From Didymodactylos carnosus (taxonomy: Eukaryota > Rotifera > Eurotatoria > Philodinida > Philodinidae): a DNA stretch of 60,052 nt. The position numbers and the translations under genes are program-made. The stretch is from positions 1 through 60,052 of the forward strand of contig CAJNOQ010000243.1 in NCBI GenBank assembly GCA_905250885.1, given 5' to 3'. How positions within the stretch are numbered: the stretch's first letter is position 1; every line of letters starts with the position of its first letter. The notes beneath the pieces are model-generated. The model had not been told where the DNA came from. It saw only the letters and a list, made by a program, of their open reading frames with translations, and ran no database searches. Shown piece by piece: positions 1 through 11,014 of this stretch.

Positions 1-1053
1 GAGTTTTTTGATTGTTCTAAGTCTTAAAAATAATAATAAGTCATGGAAATAAGTAATAAGTGCTAGTGATCGTTAATGATGATTAATAGTAGATGTTGGA
101 GATCTAAATAAAACAATTTATTAGTGTACAGCAGACTGCGCTTATAACAAGGATCTTAAAAGTTATTTTCTAATTAGCATGTTTATTAGGTTCTCGGACA
201 ATCTAGTGGCGAAAATGCCACAGACATCTGCGAATCCTCAACAGCATCGACCTATAACTGATAGAAAACTGATTGTGAAATTTGCCAACTTTGGGACAAA
301 TGTAAAATGAATTAATGAATCGTTTGCAGGGTCTACTGTCTTTTTACTACTCTTTTTCGGACGGTCCCAGTTGACTTCCCGAACTTTTGCCCTGCAATAG
401 TCACATTTCACTTGTGTTTCATAACATCAGTTTACTTTTCTAGGTATTACTAGTTGGGATTAGTGCCAGAGACGGGGCATTATCCCTTCATAGACCTACG
501 CCTGATTTCAACAAGATTATCTATTCTTCTGTATATCATAAAAAACCATTCACCTACTTGACATATCAAATAATTGTTTTCTTAATTGATACTCCCGGGA
601 GTGGCAACAGCTCCTTGTTAACACTCCTAGGGTGTGGCAATAATTTCTAAACTTTTCGATTTTTTGGCGTAAAATTTGAGAAATCTCACTATAAAAAACA
701 GACAGAATCTGTTTCGTCTAGCTTCCTGTTTTGGCTAATTTTGTATACTTTATAGACAATAGCGTGGTAGAGTGCGATAACGTCTCAGTTGAAACTAAGC
801 ATCTTTCTCTTGCGGAAAAAAATTAAGCTGAATACAGGAAAAAATGTGCATCCCCATTGTCATTGTGATAAGTTGAAATAATGTTACGCTTAAAAAGCAG
901 TTTTTAATGCAGTTTTTTACGCTCTTCAAGTTAAAATTTTATGCTTCAACTATAGTTTCTCATAATTATCTCATTAAAGTTATAAAATGCAAATTAAACT
1001 AAATAAGTTTCTAAAATCTTTTTTTAAAAGTAATACCTTGGTCTTTCAGATTA
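1..1053. other. AT-rich spacer, no gene seen
   Basis: No open frame of convincing composition on either strand and no tRNA or rRNA signature. The stretch ends where the first TA-flanked inverted-repeat element begins. Confidence 0.5.
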
Positions 1054-1700
1054 GAGCTCGAAGCAAATCATGAAAATGTGATTCAATTCGATTCGGAAGA
1101 ACATTTTCAAAAGCTGTACCGGTTCGATTCAACTTAATTCAATCAAGTGAGAAACTTAATCTCTTTTTCGTTGAAACGTTTATTCAGAATATGCTCTCTC
1201 AAGGTAGAACACTTGAGAAAATCTGTCATTTCTATGACTACAACTTTCAAATATGAATTAAAACAAAACGAAGAAAAGAATATTCACAAGAAATATCTTG
1301 TTCATAAGATTCGTCTTTCTGTTGATTATTTTCTATTGAACGTAAAAATAATATATTGTTGATTGCCGATAGATCTAAGCTAGAGCGACGTTGGTTAACA
1401 ATTCGATCAGCGGCCCTGAATTCTTGTTTAACCGCAGCTAAGCTACAAGCAATCAAAAACTATTGAAAAATGGAAGTAGTTTTTGGAAAGAAATTTGGAA
1501 GTAGTTTTTGATTTTTTTACATCAACCAAGAACACAGCAAAAGGTCTATTACGAGGATGAACAGAAAACACCATACTCTTTAACGAAACTGGTTTTACTT
1601 CGATTCGTTTAAAATAAAAATCTCAAAAATCAGATTCGATTTGGTTAAAGGTTGAATGGAATCGAATCGAATGCTGAATTTTTTGATTTATTTCGGACTC
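1054..1700. mobile_element. TA-flanked MITE-like element E with ATTCGAAT-type dyads
   Basis: The ends are diverged terminal inverted repeats: left GAGCTCGAAGCAAATCA, and the reverse complement of the right end reads GAGTCCGAAATAAATCA. Both sides abut a TA dinucleotide (1052-1053 and 1701-1702), as expected of a Tc1/mariner-type target duplication. Near both ends, variants of ATTCGATT and AATCGAAT are repeated. The middle (about 1150-1560) holds only short frames (for example 71 aa at 1147) that look non-genic. No transposase is present, so a non-autonomous element is inferred. Confidence 0.65.
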
Positions 1701-1702
1701 TA

Positions 1703-2625
1703 TTTCACATACGCTATTCCTTGTTTCAGTAGCATTTTTGAATTATGAGAATGAAACACGATTGTATACTCAATCTTTTTACTTGAAAATCGTGGTAAGT
1801 TTAAAAAGTCAGAAAAGAGTTAAAGTAAAAAAGCTCTGATAAAGAGATGGTTAATGAGGCAGGGAAGTTCAATCGTTCTGTGATAGTATCTTCACATTAA
1901 AAAGAGAGAAGCAAAATATTTTTTCTGATCCTTCATGCTCGATTCTTTTACTCATTGCTTTGTCCAACAATATCATGTAGATTAAATCAACAATAACATT
2001 GATCCACCATTAATAATAGCCTCTCTAAACATTGCTTGACCCAGAAATCAGTAAGCCTCAAACAATACCTAGTTCGTTTCGTTCTTATATTGATTATAAA
2101 CGTGAAGAAAAAATAAATGTATTTCAGCACTTATTGTTAAATATTTCAAATAATTGTCAATGAATGCCATGTTAATAAGTGATTGATGTCATATTGTATT
2201 GTTACAAACAGAATTGTTCCTTCAGGCTAGTTTTATTCATGATCACACAATATATGAGTAGTTTCCAGATCGAAATTCCCTGTACAAGGCCTGTAGGATC
2301 TAACAGAATTCTTATGTTTATTTACTCTGTAAAAGGGCTTATTTTGCCAGTGAAGTGCATTTTTTGTTCTTTCAGTATCCGTTACACTATATCATGAATT
2401 TGTTATTTTTTTTATTTGATTTATGTTAGCCTAGAGAATGAAGCAACGACCAGTACATATTACATGAAAAATTTGGCCTTTATTCGGATTTGTCAATTGA
2501 TGTGGACTGCTTCTTTAGAAGAAACAGAACAGTTGTCACTCTTTGCGATATAAATAAGCACGGGTATTAGAAATATGATTACGAATTTTTCAAATGTTGA
2601 ATTTTGAGGATTTATTAACCAACGA
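1703..2625. other. AT-rich spacer, no gene seen
   Basis: A 72-codon frame at 2179-2397 has no recognisable features and is probably chance. Nothing else can be supported. Confidence 0.45.
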
Positions 2626-3186
2626 TCAACATTTTATTGGAAGACATTTTGAAACCAGTGACAGAATAGCACTAATAAAAAATAAAGTGTATCTGTTTAA
2701 TGGACATGGTTTTTGTGCTGAATTACAAAATGAACTGCTACAACAATAGATACATTCTAGTTTTTGAGTGTGTTCATTAGTATAAACACAATTCGTTCTT
2801 GCTGATGTATTCCAAGCGCAAATAGATTTTCGATAACAATCACGTTTAAAATAAGTTTCGATTCCACGATAAATGATAATTAATTTTCGACATTCGTATT
2901 CAATATTTGTATTATCGCCATTATCACTACCACACGTTTGAACTAGATTGGGATTATTCACCGCTGTTGATGTATTTAAATATTTACACGAATCAGCATG
3001 ATCAGTAATACCGACGAGTGGTTCAACACAATTAAAACATTTTAATATTGAATTTGATCTATTTAACGACGACGAAGAACTGTGATTGTTAGCATTCGTC
3101 CGTCTGGAATAAATGAATGTATAAATAGTAAAATAAATAATAAATATTGGATTTTTTTGTATAAAACAGGCTCGAAACCTGACCAT
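2626..3186 (-). CDS. Ly6/uPAR-like (three-finger) GPI-anchored surface protein, terminal exon(s)
   Basis: The frame encodes a small cysteine-rich ectodomain with an N-terminal CFNC pair, eleven spaced cysteines in all, and a closing CC-x4-CN signature (CCSSSFCN), which is the hallmark of Ly6/uPAR/three-finger proteins. It ends in a hydrophobic tail (YTLFFISAILSLV then a short basic end) that looks like a GPI-attachment signal. Known members sit on the outer membrane and modulate receptors and channels. The 5' structure is uncertain. A good acceptor (ttattccag) puts the last exon at 2626-3103, so an upstream exon with the signal peptide is likely. Alternatively the unspliced frame from 3186 is used, whose own N-terminus has a hydrophobic stretch (IFIIYFTIYTFIYS). 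I could not find a convincing upstream exon. Family confident, exact member unknown. Confidence 0.62.
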   Translation of the reverse strand: MVRFRACFIQKNPIFIIYFTIYTFIYSRRTNANNHSSSSSLNRSNSILKCFNCVEPLVGITDHADSCKYLNTSTAVNNPNLVQTCGSDNGDNTNIEYECRKLIIIYRGIETYFKRDCYRKSICAWNTSARTNCVYTNEHTQKLECIYCCSSSFCNSAQKPCPLNRYTLFFISAILSLVSKCLPIKC

Positions 3187-4289
3187 ACTTGAAAAACAAT
3201 TTGTTTTCTATAAAATCCTAAAAAAAATTATTATTATTTTTCATTGTTAAAATATAATGAATGCTCGAGGCTCTATCAATAATTTGTTGAACACTTATAT
3301 TAAAGGCTTTTATTCTCTTAAAATCCTAATTGTTTCAATTTCGAAGTGCTTTTTTTTCTCTATAATCGTACACTTTCTCTTTGCACAATTGAAATTTTTT
3401 ACTAGATAAAGTTTTTATAGCCGAGTTTTTGAGAAAAATTAGAATTTCTCAGAGACTAGAAATTAACTGAACTATTACTACGAGCGAAATTTCCAATATT
3501 TAAATGTAAATATTCAAATATTTAGATTAGAATATCTATCTCACTCACCATTTAAGCCAAAAAGGAGATGTAATGTGATGATAAACCATCTTTACTACTT
3601 AGAGATACTCAAAGTTTTTTCAAGTGATTTCTATGAAAAATTTTTTTTATGAAGTTATCTGACTGAAAAATGAGTAATATTAAAAAATTTTAGCCGTAAA
3701 CTTACGTAGTAATGTATTCAACATTGCATTTCTTTTTTAAGACTAAAATCCATTAACGAGAAGTCATTTTCTTGTTTTTTTCTTCTTTTGAGCGATCTGT
3801 GCACCGACTTTTTTTTTTTGCTTAAACAAATTTTCTCCTTTTTATTTCCGAATAACAATAATAGTAATGATATATATATATATATAGTTGAGTGAGTGAG
3901 TGTATGTGTGTGTGTTCATTGCTCTCTCTCTATAAATAATAGATTATTTTTTTATTTTTTACTTATTCTAATATTTGTAACACTCCATTCATTCTCTCGA
4001 TTTTATCACACATAACGAATACCGATGATGATCAACTTATAAGAATTGTTACATTCAACATTCTCCTTCTATATTTAATGCATTATTGTTTGTGAAAAGC
4101 GAAAAAATTGTTTTTTCTTTGCCATTTGTACGATGAAGATACTGTTGATGAAATTATTTAACAAAAAAACCGTAGAATGAGTAAAAATACGATTAGAAAA
4201 GAAATAATATCAATGATAATCTTTCGATTACTGTCAGTGAGAGCATTACTTGTTCAACTATCAAATATAACAAATGTTTCAGAACAAAA
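3187..4289. other. Spacer upstream of Ly6-like gene
   Basis: Very AT-rich. It may contain the missing first exon of the Ly6-like gene on the minus strand, but no signal-peptide frame with a matching donor could be assigned. Confidence 0.4.
3870..3930. repeat. Compound microsatellite (TA)n-(GAGT)n-(TG)n-(CT)n
   Basis: Consecutive tracts of TA (3870-3886), GAGT (about 3890-3902), TG (about 3905-3914) and CT (about 3922-3930) are read directly. Confidence 0.85.
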
Positions 4290-5144
4290 CTCACTCGGCC
4301 GTATTTTTAGAATAACTTTTTCATTTTTGATCGCGTGGAGTTAATCATTCTCTGCAAAAAAATATATCGAACATATTTCTGTAAACTGTAAAAATAGAAG
4401 AATATAGAGGAAATACTTCGAAGCTTCAATCTCGATCACTTTCTAACCCAAAAGGCAACAAAACAAATTTATTTTGAACACAGTGCCATGCGTCGAATTG
4501 GAACCAAAATGTATTTTCTGGTGTCCGGAAGTGTCGTCTTCCTTTTCGTGTATGATAGGTTCGCTTTAAACGTGTTTTTATGACACAGGGGCGATTTAAC
4601 TAAATTTCACCAAAAAAAGGAGACTTTTTCGTCTTAGCACAGAAAAAGAGACGGAGCTATTGAACTTTCCCCCTTGAGATGTAATAGAAAAATTATTTTG
4701 CTCTAAGATAAAACAAAACTGATCTCAAAATGTTTGATTTTGGTCGATTTATACAAGTTTTCCTCACTGCCTCAAAACTGCAGTTTGGATACGATGATTT
4801 TAAATAAAACTGATAAAAGAAAAAAATTCCGCCCTAACCACTTGTGATTATGAAGAATTTTGAATATAACCGATTGATAAAGCTTTTCAAAGACTGCAAA
4901 ATGTTTATCTTTTCTTTTTATATTTCAAAATATGAAGGGCTAAGATTAGAAAGACTGTCTTTTGGATTAGGAAGTGATTGAGATTGAAGCTTTTCGCAGT
5001 ATTTCCTCTATATTCTATTATTTTTACAGTTTATAGAAAATGTTGGATACGTTTTTTGTAGAGAACAAAATGGCGAATCTGTTAAAAGGAACTTTAAGTC
5101 TACACGATCAAAAATGAAAAAGTCATTCAAAAAATACGGCAGAG
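4290..5144. mobile_element. Long-TIR foldback element I
   Basis: Arms of about 150-175 bp in inverted orientation: 4290-4445 matches the reverse complement of 4970-5144. The shared landmark is a tract around 'aatatagaggaaatac' on the left and its complement on the right. The right end (GGCAGAG) is followed by TA at 5145-5146. The left end (CTCACTCGGCCG) has no matching TA, so the target duplication is decayed or the boundary is off by a few bases. No coding capacity; non-autonomous element inferred. Confidence 0.65.
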
Positions 5145-5164
5145 TACATTTTTCTTTTGAAGTA

Positions 5165-6066
5165 CTACTGTCTGTTTCTGAAATAATGGCCACGGTTATT
5201 CTTTAAGTAACTTTTGATAGAAGATAGATAGAGACCTGCGATTTTGACTATTCGATAGCCAAGAACTGTACGCATCTTTTCACAAACAAAAGTAATTTTT
5301 GAAAAAAGATTCAAAGACCGAATTTTGAGCAGATCTTTGAAAAACAAGTTTGAATCTCTGAGAACTGGCATAGAAATAGATTGATCTTTCTTCATAGGTA
5401 AATAGTCCAAAGTATCCTAAGCAAAATGGGAACTAAGCAAACTCTTAATTTTTTCCGGTTCAGGCGTGGCACCGGATTTCCTGAGAGTCCCACAATCAAT
5501 ATTTCTTTAGGTGTGGCAATTTCGAAAATAAATGGAAACATAGGTAATCGACTACACTCTCTCGTGGTAATATTTGTTTTTCAAAACACTTGCAAAAACG
5601 TAGTAAAAACCTATATTAGATGAAATAACCCATTTTTGCCTATATTTGAGTAAAATTAAAAAATTCATAACCCAGCCATGATCCATCTAAATTACGTCGG
5701 AATATTAAGATGTACTCTATTTTATCTGCTCTATATGATTCAACTCAATAAAAGCTATAAAAGGTATAAAAAAATAGTTTGGTTTCTGAAAGGGTTTTCT
5801 AGAAATCTTCTGAAGTACAGTAATATTCTTTACTATCCTCAAGTAAAAAAACATATTAAAAACATATAATTCTCAGAGATCCACACTGGTTTTCCAAAGA
5901 CCTGCTCAAAATCCGGTCTTTGAATCTTTTTCAAAAATTACTTTTGCTTGTGAAAAGATGCATACAGGTCTTGGCTATTGAATAGTCAAAATCGCAGATC
6001 TCTATCTATCTTCTATCAAAAGTTACTCAAAAAATAACCGCGGTCATTATTTTCGGAAACAGATAG
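5165..6066. mobile_element. TA-flanked long-TIR foldback element J
   Basis: Inverted arms of about 200-210 bp: 5165-5380 pairs with 5872-6066. Termini are CTACTGTCTGTTTC on the left and GAAACAGATAG on the right, each next to TA (5163-5164, 6067-6068). The arms resemble those of the element in reelin intron 27 (50260-50685), with a shared core TCTATCAAAAGTYAYTCA, so the two are probably the same family. The core holds only short frames (65 aa at 5426, 63 aa at 5678) with no recognisable product. Confidence 0.7.
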
Positions 6067-6939
6067 TAATTATTTGCTCGAAGAGTACAATTTGAACATT
6101 TTCGAAGAATTTGCTGCGCCAGTTATGATACTTAATGTAAATCGTAAAAAACTTTATGATCTACATAGGTTTATGACGTTTTATGAAAATGATTTAATTT
6201 AATTTATGTGATATAACAGTAAAAGGACCTGAAATAATTTTCGTTTTAGATATTCTGCATATTAATAATTAAATAAATTATTAAATTATTAATACAACAT
6301 CTCATATAAGGTTCACTGTACCATGTAGTTACAATAAATATTATAAAAAAAGTCGCTCAACAATCAAGTACGACCTCTATTTTCCACTAGATATCACGAC
6401 TTAATTTAAAATATCTTATTGTTATACAAAAATGGAAAAAATGTCACATTTTTATATATAGATGGAAAGTCTTCTTGTTTTTTTATTATTTATTTCGTCA
6501 TTATAAGAGAAAAGAAGATTAATGTCGGATAAGATATCACAGCATCATGTATCAACTGATTATTTGAATGAAAATCGAAATAAAATGTTAAGAAAAAAAA
6601 AAGATAACTATGTTTAGTCAAGATCGATTTGCAAAAACCTTTGGTTTCCATTTTATGGCTAAAAATTTCTTATTAATTGTAGAAGTTCTTCTTGACATTA
6701 ATATTGTGTTCATTTTTTAAAGTAGAACATGATGAGTTGAACAATATACAAGAATAAGAAAAAAAAATTTCTATCAATAGTAAACGATAAACACAATGTA
6801 TAACAAAAAAATAATAAAGATAAAAATTTGAATTTCGACATTCGAGCATAATTGAAAACATATACGCATACACACGTAAAGCAACATTATCTTAGTTATT
6901 TTCTATTTAGTTAATAATATTTCAAATTCTAATTTTCAT
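6067..6939. other. Spacer and 3' flank of calbindin-like gene
   Basis: AT-rich, no supported gene. It should contain the 3' UTR of the minus-strand calbindin-like gene. Confidence 0.5.
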
Positions 6940-9050
6940 TTAAGCCGACAAGGATAACAGAATCATTTTTAGTTCAGCTTTACTAATTTTTTTGTCTCGA
7001 TTAACATCGCAACCATTTAATAATGAACGTTTAAATTGTTGTAAATCTTCATTATCATAATCCTAAAAGTAAGAATTTAAATATCCATTAAATATATGGA
7101 GTAATTAAGTAATCTGTTTTTTTTTATATGATTTTTGTACAATGACATTATTTGTGACAAAAAAAAACAAAATAGAGAAAATTACAATTTTATATTCATC
7201 GACTCGAGTCTTATTTGAGATGAAGAAAGAAAATTTAATAAAATAGTAATCAGAACATTATAATTTATATTATTTTCAGTAAAATCTCTTTTTCTCTCAT
7301 ATTTTTTAATAATTATTTGAGAATGAAAAACAAAAAGTCTATTATAAAAATGGCAAATCTTTCTATTCTTACGTGAAGGTCAAATTAGATCATAAATTCT
7401 GTCACTTTATAATAGATTATTTACTTCAACTAAACATACTTTTTTGACCAATTGTATTAAATCATTAACAAAGCCATCGAGTTCTTCTTCTTCAATAATA
7501 TCATTTCTGTCCTATATACAAAAAAAAAGAAAAGAAATAATAAATTGTTTGTAAGTTAGTTGTATTTAAAAGAGATACTCTGACATATGTTTTATGTAGT
7601 TTGAATAAAAGTCATTTTAACTATAGTTGATAATAAAAATTTGGTATGTGAAAAGTAAAAAAAAAAAAGGTTCATATGTCGGCTAAGATAATCCTGTTGA
7701 ATTNCGATGTTAATCGAGACAAAAAAATTAGTAAAGCTGAACTAAAAATGATTCTGTTATCCTTGTCGGCTTAGATAATCCTGTTGAATTTGTGACAAAA
7801 TAATATTAGGAAAAAAAGAATTTATTTTTTAAAAATCAACATACTTTATCATATAATTGAAATACACGATCTAAATCTTGTGAAGTAATCGATGCATATC
7901 CCTGAAAGAAAGAAAAGTTGAAGAAAAAAACACAGAATCAAAAGATATATATTTTTACCTTAAAAATTGGTCTTAATAAAAAATTTTCTTTGACAGGTAA
8001 GAGTCTAAAAAGAAAAAATGTCAAAAAGACATTCATTATTCCAGGAGAAGTGTTCCTATTTTGAGAAAAAAAAGAAGACAAGACAATCGAATTATTCTTG
8101 TTGTTTCAACAAACGAGAAAATGAATTTCTAGACAGGACATATAGACATTCTTACTTTGTCATTTCACTAAATTGTAATTTACCATCACCATTTGTATCA
8201 AAAATCTGCAACTTTAAACAAAAAATAAAAACGAAAATGATATAATATTAAATAACATAATATTATCTTAATATTAGATTCTTACAATTGTATCAGTATA
8301 TTCAATTAATTTTTCTTCTCTTATTGGCTCGTATGCTTTACCACCTTTTCGTTTTTCCAATAATGTTTTAATAAATTGTTTTAATTCATCTGCTTCAATA
8401 TAACCACTACAATCAATATCAAATTCTTTCCATACTTTCATAAAATCTACACTTGATTCTAATGGATTATCTTTTCGAAATAATAGTAGAAAATTTTCTT
8501 CAGTTGGTAGAATTTCAGCTAACTAAAAATAAAATAAAATAAAAAATGATTTTTAATTTATTTTAAACTATTTTGAAATGAAAATAATAAAAAAAAAACA
8601 AAAAAAAAACTTACTTCTCCAATTTCAATTTTACCATCGGCATTTTCATCATAAGCTTCAAGAAAACATTCTTTAAGTTCATGTAAAACACTGTCCGGAA
8701 TCAACTGCAATCATAAAAAGAACAAAAGTTTATGTATAAATAGTAGTGGACAACAAATTTGAAAAAAAGATTATTATTTACCTCTGGTCCCACATCAGTC
8801 AGATTAACACTTGATGCTAATTCACGTAAAAGGTCATCTAATTCATGACCTTCAATAAATCCATTTCCTAAATTGAAAAATAAATCTTTATTTATTGTTA
8901 AAAAATGTCTATAAATGAAAAATTATTACCATCTGTATCATAATGACTCCAAATTTCCATAAATTGTGCCGCTGTTAACTGTTTTAACTCTTTACTTTGT
9001 TCATCACGAAATTGTCGAAGAAAATTTTCGTTTTTTCGTTTAGTAGCCAT
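6940..9050 (-). CDS. CALB: Six-EF-hand calcium-binding protein, calbindin/calretinin/secretagogin family
   Basis: Nine exons join in frame to 293 aa: 8930-9050, 8782-8867, 8615-8704, 8286-8522, 8156-8205, 7959-8004, 7845-7901, 7440-7511, 6940-7062. All introns are GT-AG and phases agree at every junction. Six EF-hand loops are visible: residues 38-49 (DTDGNGFIEGHE), 88-99 (DENADGKIEIGE), 134-145 (DIDCSGYIEADE), 181-192 (DTNGDGKLQFSE), 228-239 (DKDRNDIIEEEE) and 272-283 (DVNRDKKISKAE). Loops 5 and 6 replace the usual glycine at position 6 with Asp and Lys, so they may bind calcium weakly. Length and six-hand layout match calbindin-D28k, calretinin and Drosophila Cbp53E-type cytosolic calcium buffers and sensors of neurons. 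Which vertebrate paralogue is closest cannot be told by eye. The ATG at 9050 is the only start, and the stop is TAA. Intron 7 contains an inverted copy of the last exon. Confidence 0.93.
7677..7790 (+). repeat. Inverted copy of the gene's own last exon inside its intron 7, with N and flanking direct repeats
   Basis: Bases 7705-7773 (69 bp) are an apparently perfect inverted copy of 6941-7009, the end of the last coding exon. They are flanked by a 27-bp direct repeat (7677-7703 and 7764-7790) differing at one base. An unresolved N at 7704 sits exactly at one junction. This may be a local inverted duplication or an assembly or gap-filling join. Confidence 0.9.
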
Positions 9051-9593
9051 ATTGATGTATATACCTATTCTACAATTAGAAAGCATGCCATTTTATATAT
9101 TTTGATGAAAATAATTGACAATAACTCTGAGAAAAAAGTGTATGCATGTCAAAATTCAACGAGTATAATAAGAAGAGAATATAAAGGAACATATTTTAAA
9201 AAAAGAAAAACTCTTCATTTAAATCATTTATAATCTGAGTATTTTTTATGACAACTAAGATGATAATTATGTAAGACATATAGATTGACATAAATTATGC
9301 AAACCTTCAACTTTTTAGATTAAACATTCATTTTTTACCTAAATATATTAGGGATATTCTAATTCACTTATTCGTTGACGATCTTGCAATAGTTCTGTTT
9401 GAAGCGCTAGAGGAATGTTTCTCATAAAATACAACTTGAACTTCAGAAACAAACAAGAATAGTGGTGAAGTCACTGTCTAATTTCTCAAATGAAAATATT
9501 TTTTTCGTAAACGTAGATAAAACAAAAGCACTACTTGTACATAACGTCGTTGCGCCAAAACATCCTCTTGTTAAATATTGTGGAGCTGTTGTA
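9051..9593. other. 5' flank of calbindin-like gene / spacer
   Basis: The calbindin promoter region on the minus strand should lie here. No TATA box or other motif can be assigned with confidence. A plus-strand frame at 8997-9233 is a shadow. Confidence 0.4.
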
Positions 9594-9705
9594 GGCTAAA
9601 TTAGAGTTTAATCAGATTTTAAATCTGTCTGAAAATTTGCATAGCAAATTTGAAATTGGAATTTTGCCAAGGCAGATTTAAAATTTGACTAGATTATAAT
9701 TTGCC
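9594..9705. mobile_element. 112-bp TA-flanked MITE D with AAATTT dyads
   Basis: Ends are GGCTAAATTA (left) and TATAATTTGCC (right). Both abut TA (9592-9593, 9706-9707). The interior is built of overlapping dyads such as CAGATTTTAAATCTG, and CAAATTTG at 9646-9652 and nearby. Confidence 0.65.
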
Positions 9706-9707
9706 TA

Positions 9708-10490
9708 CGACAGAATCATTATAAAATTTGTTAAAAGATACAAATGTCTACGTGTGGAAATAATTGTAAAGTTAGATTGGAGACTTTACACAACGAGGAT
9801 AAAAATAATACGAAATATATATAATGCATTCAAAATTCTATTCAGAGCCATCCCTATCTCAACTCTACCTAGTTGTCGCATATTGTTACTCTATGCTTTT
9901 ATTCTTCCTCATTTTATTTGATCGATTAATATCGAATATGTTTATTGTTTAGGTCTTAGAATAGTTTTTGACTTGGATAAATGGGATGATATGATATGAT
10001 TCCTTAATCCTGTGTCAAATTTTTCTATTTTTAAACTATCTCTGTTGTTGTTGTTGTTAAAACAGAATATGCGTGTGTGAGAAGATAATAATATGTGTGT
10101 AATACGAATTTTTTTCACAAATATTTATTAATTTTCTTTTTTACTTTTTCGTTTATCTTGGTCATCTCTACTATCAGAGTAGCAGCTCATTATTTGTGCA
10201 GCTAGCGATTAATTTTACTTTGTCAGCCATCTATGAGACAATAAACTGTTTCATGTTATTAAAAAAAAGATAAATTATGCAAGCTAACAAAAAAGTGGAT
10301 CACGTATGCCATTATGATGTGTATCAAACAATATAATGGTCGAGCACGCTAGAAATGATGAAGTATTTTCACTATGGTTAGATGGATGGATCTAAGTATG
10401 TTTCTCAGATAAATTTCGTGATCTATTCTGTATACTTAACAAAACTGATATAAATAGTGTGTGCTTTCCTTTTGTAGTTTTAGCCATATA
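9708..10490. other. Spacer
   Basis: No gene supported. A short TTG/TGT microsatellite lies at about 10043-10057. Confidence 0.5.
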
Positions 10491-11012
10491 CCCTAGTGAA
10501 ACTTCTTGTACCTAAGATCTTGGAAACAGAAATTTCAAGATTTTGAGTGGAGTAAGCCAAGATGTTTCAAGATCTTGGATTCTAGAATCTTTCATTCAAG
10601 TTCTTGGGAACAGAAATTTCAAGATCTTGCGTGAATTCACTCAAGATGTTGCAAGAGTCTGAGTGAAAAATTTTCTTTACATTTTGTTTTTATTTATGAC
10701 AGTCATAGCCATCGGATATACGACAATATCGAATCATCGATTCTTCCTTAAACAACTATCGTCAAGAAGGAAAAAAATTCGAACTTATTCTAAGTGTGAA
10801 AATATTCGCTCTTATATTTACACAAGAGCGTAAAAACAGAACGATGATTCAAGAATTTCCAAGATCTTGGTACAAGAAGTCAAGAAATTACAAGATGTTC
10901 AGGACCTTAACTTCTTGAAATTTCTTGAATTTTCTTACCAAGATCTTGAATCAAGATCTTACTGAAAAAATTCAAGAAGTCATGATCTTGGTTACAAGAA
11001 GTTTCATTACGG
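10491..11012. mobile_element. 522-bp TA-flanked MITE A iterating AAGATCTT
   Basis: Termini CCCTAGTGAAACTTCTTGTA and, on the right, TACAAGAAGTTTCATTACGG are inverted repeats, each abutting TA (10489-10490, 11013-11014). AAGATCTT occurs about six times, with near-matches (CAAGATGTT, CAAGTTCTTG) between, clustered in both arms. The centre (about 10670-10850) is free of the motif. No coding capacity. The terminal CCCTAGTGAAA is shared with the element at 27990-28498, whose internal motif is different. Confidence 0.8.
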
Positions 11013-11014
11013 TA

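Noticed and set aside
1105-1140. tRNA B-box-like GGTTCGATTC
   Set aside because: No A-box or cloverleaf partner; it is one of the ATTCGATT repeats of element E.
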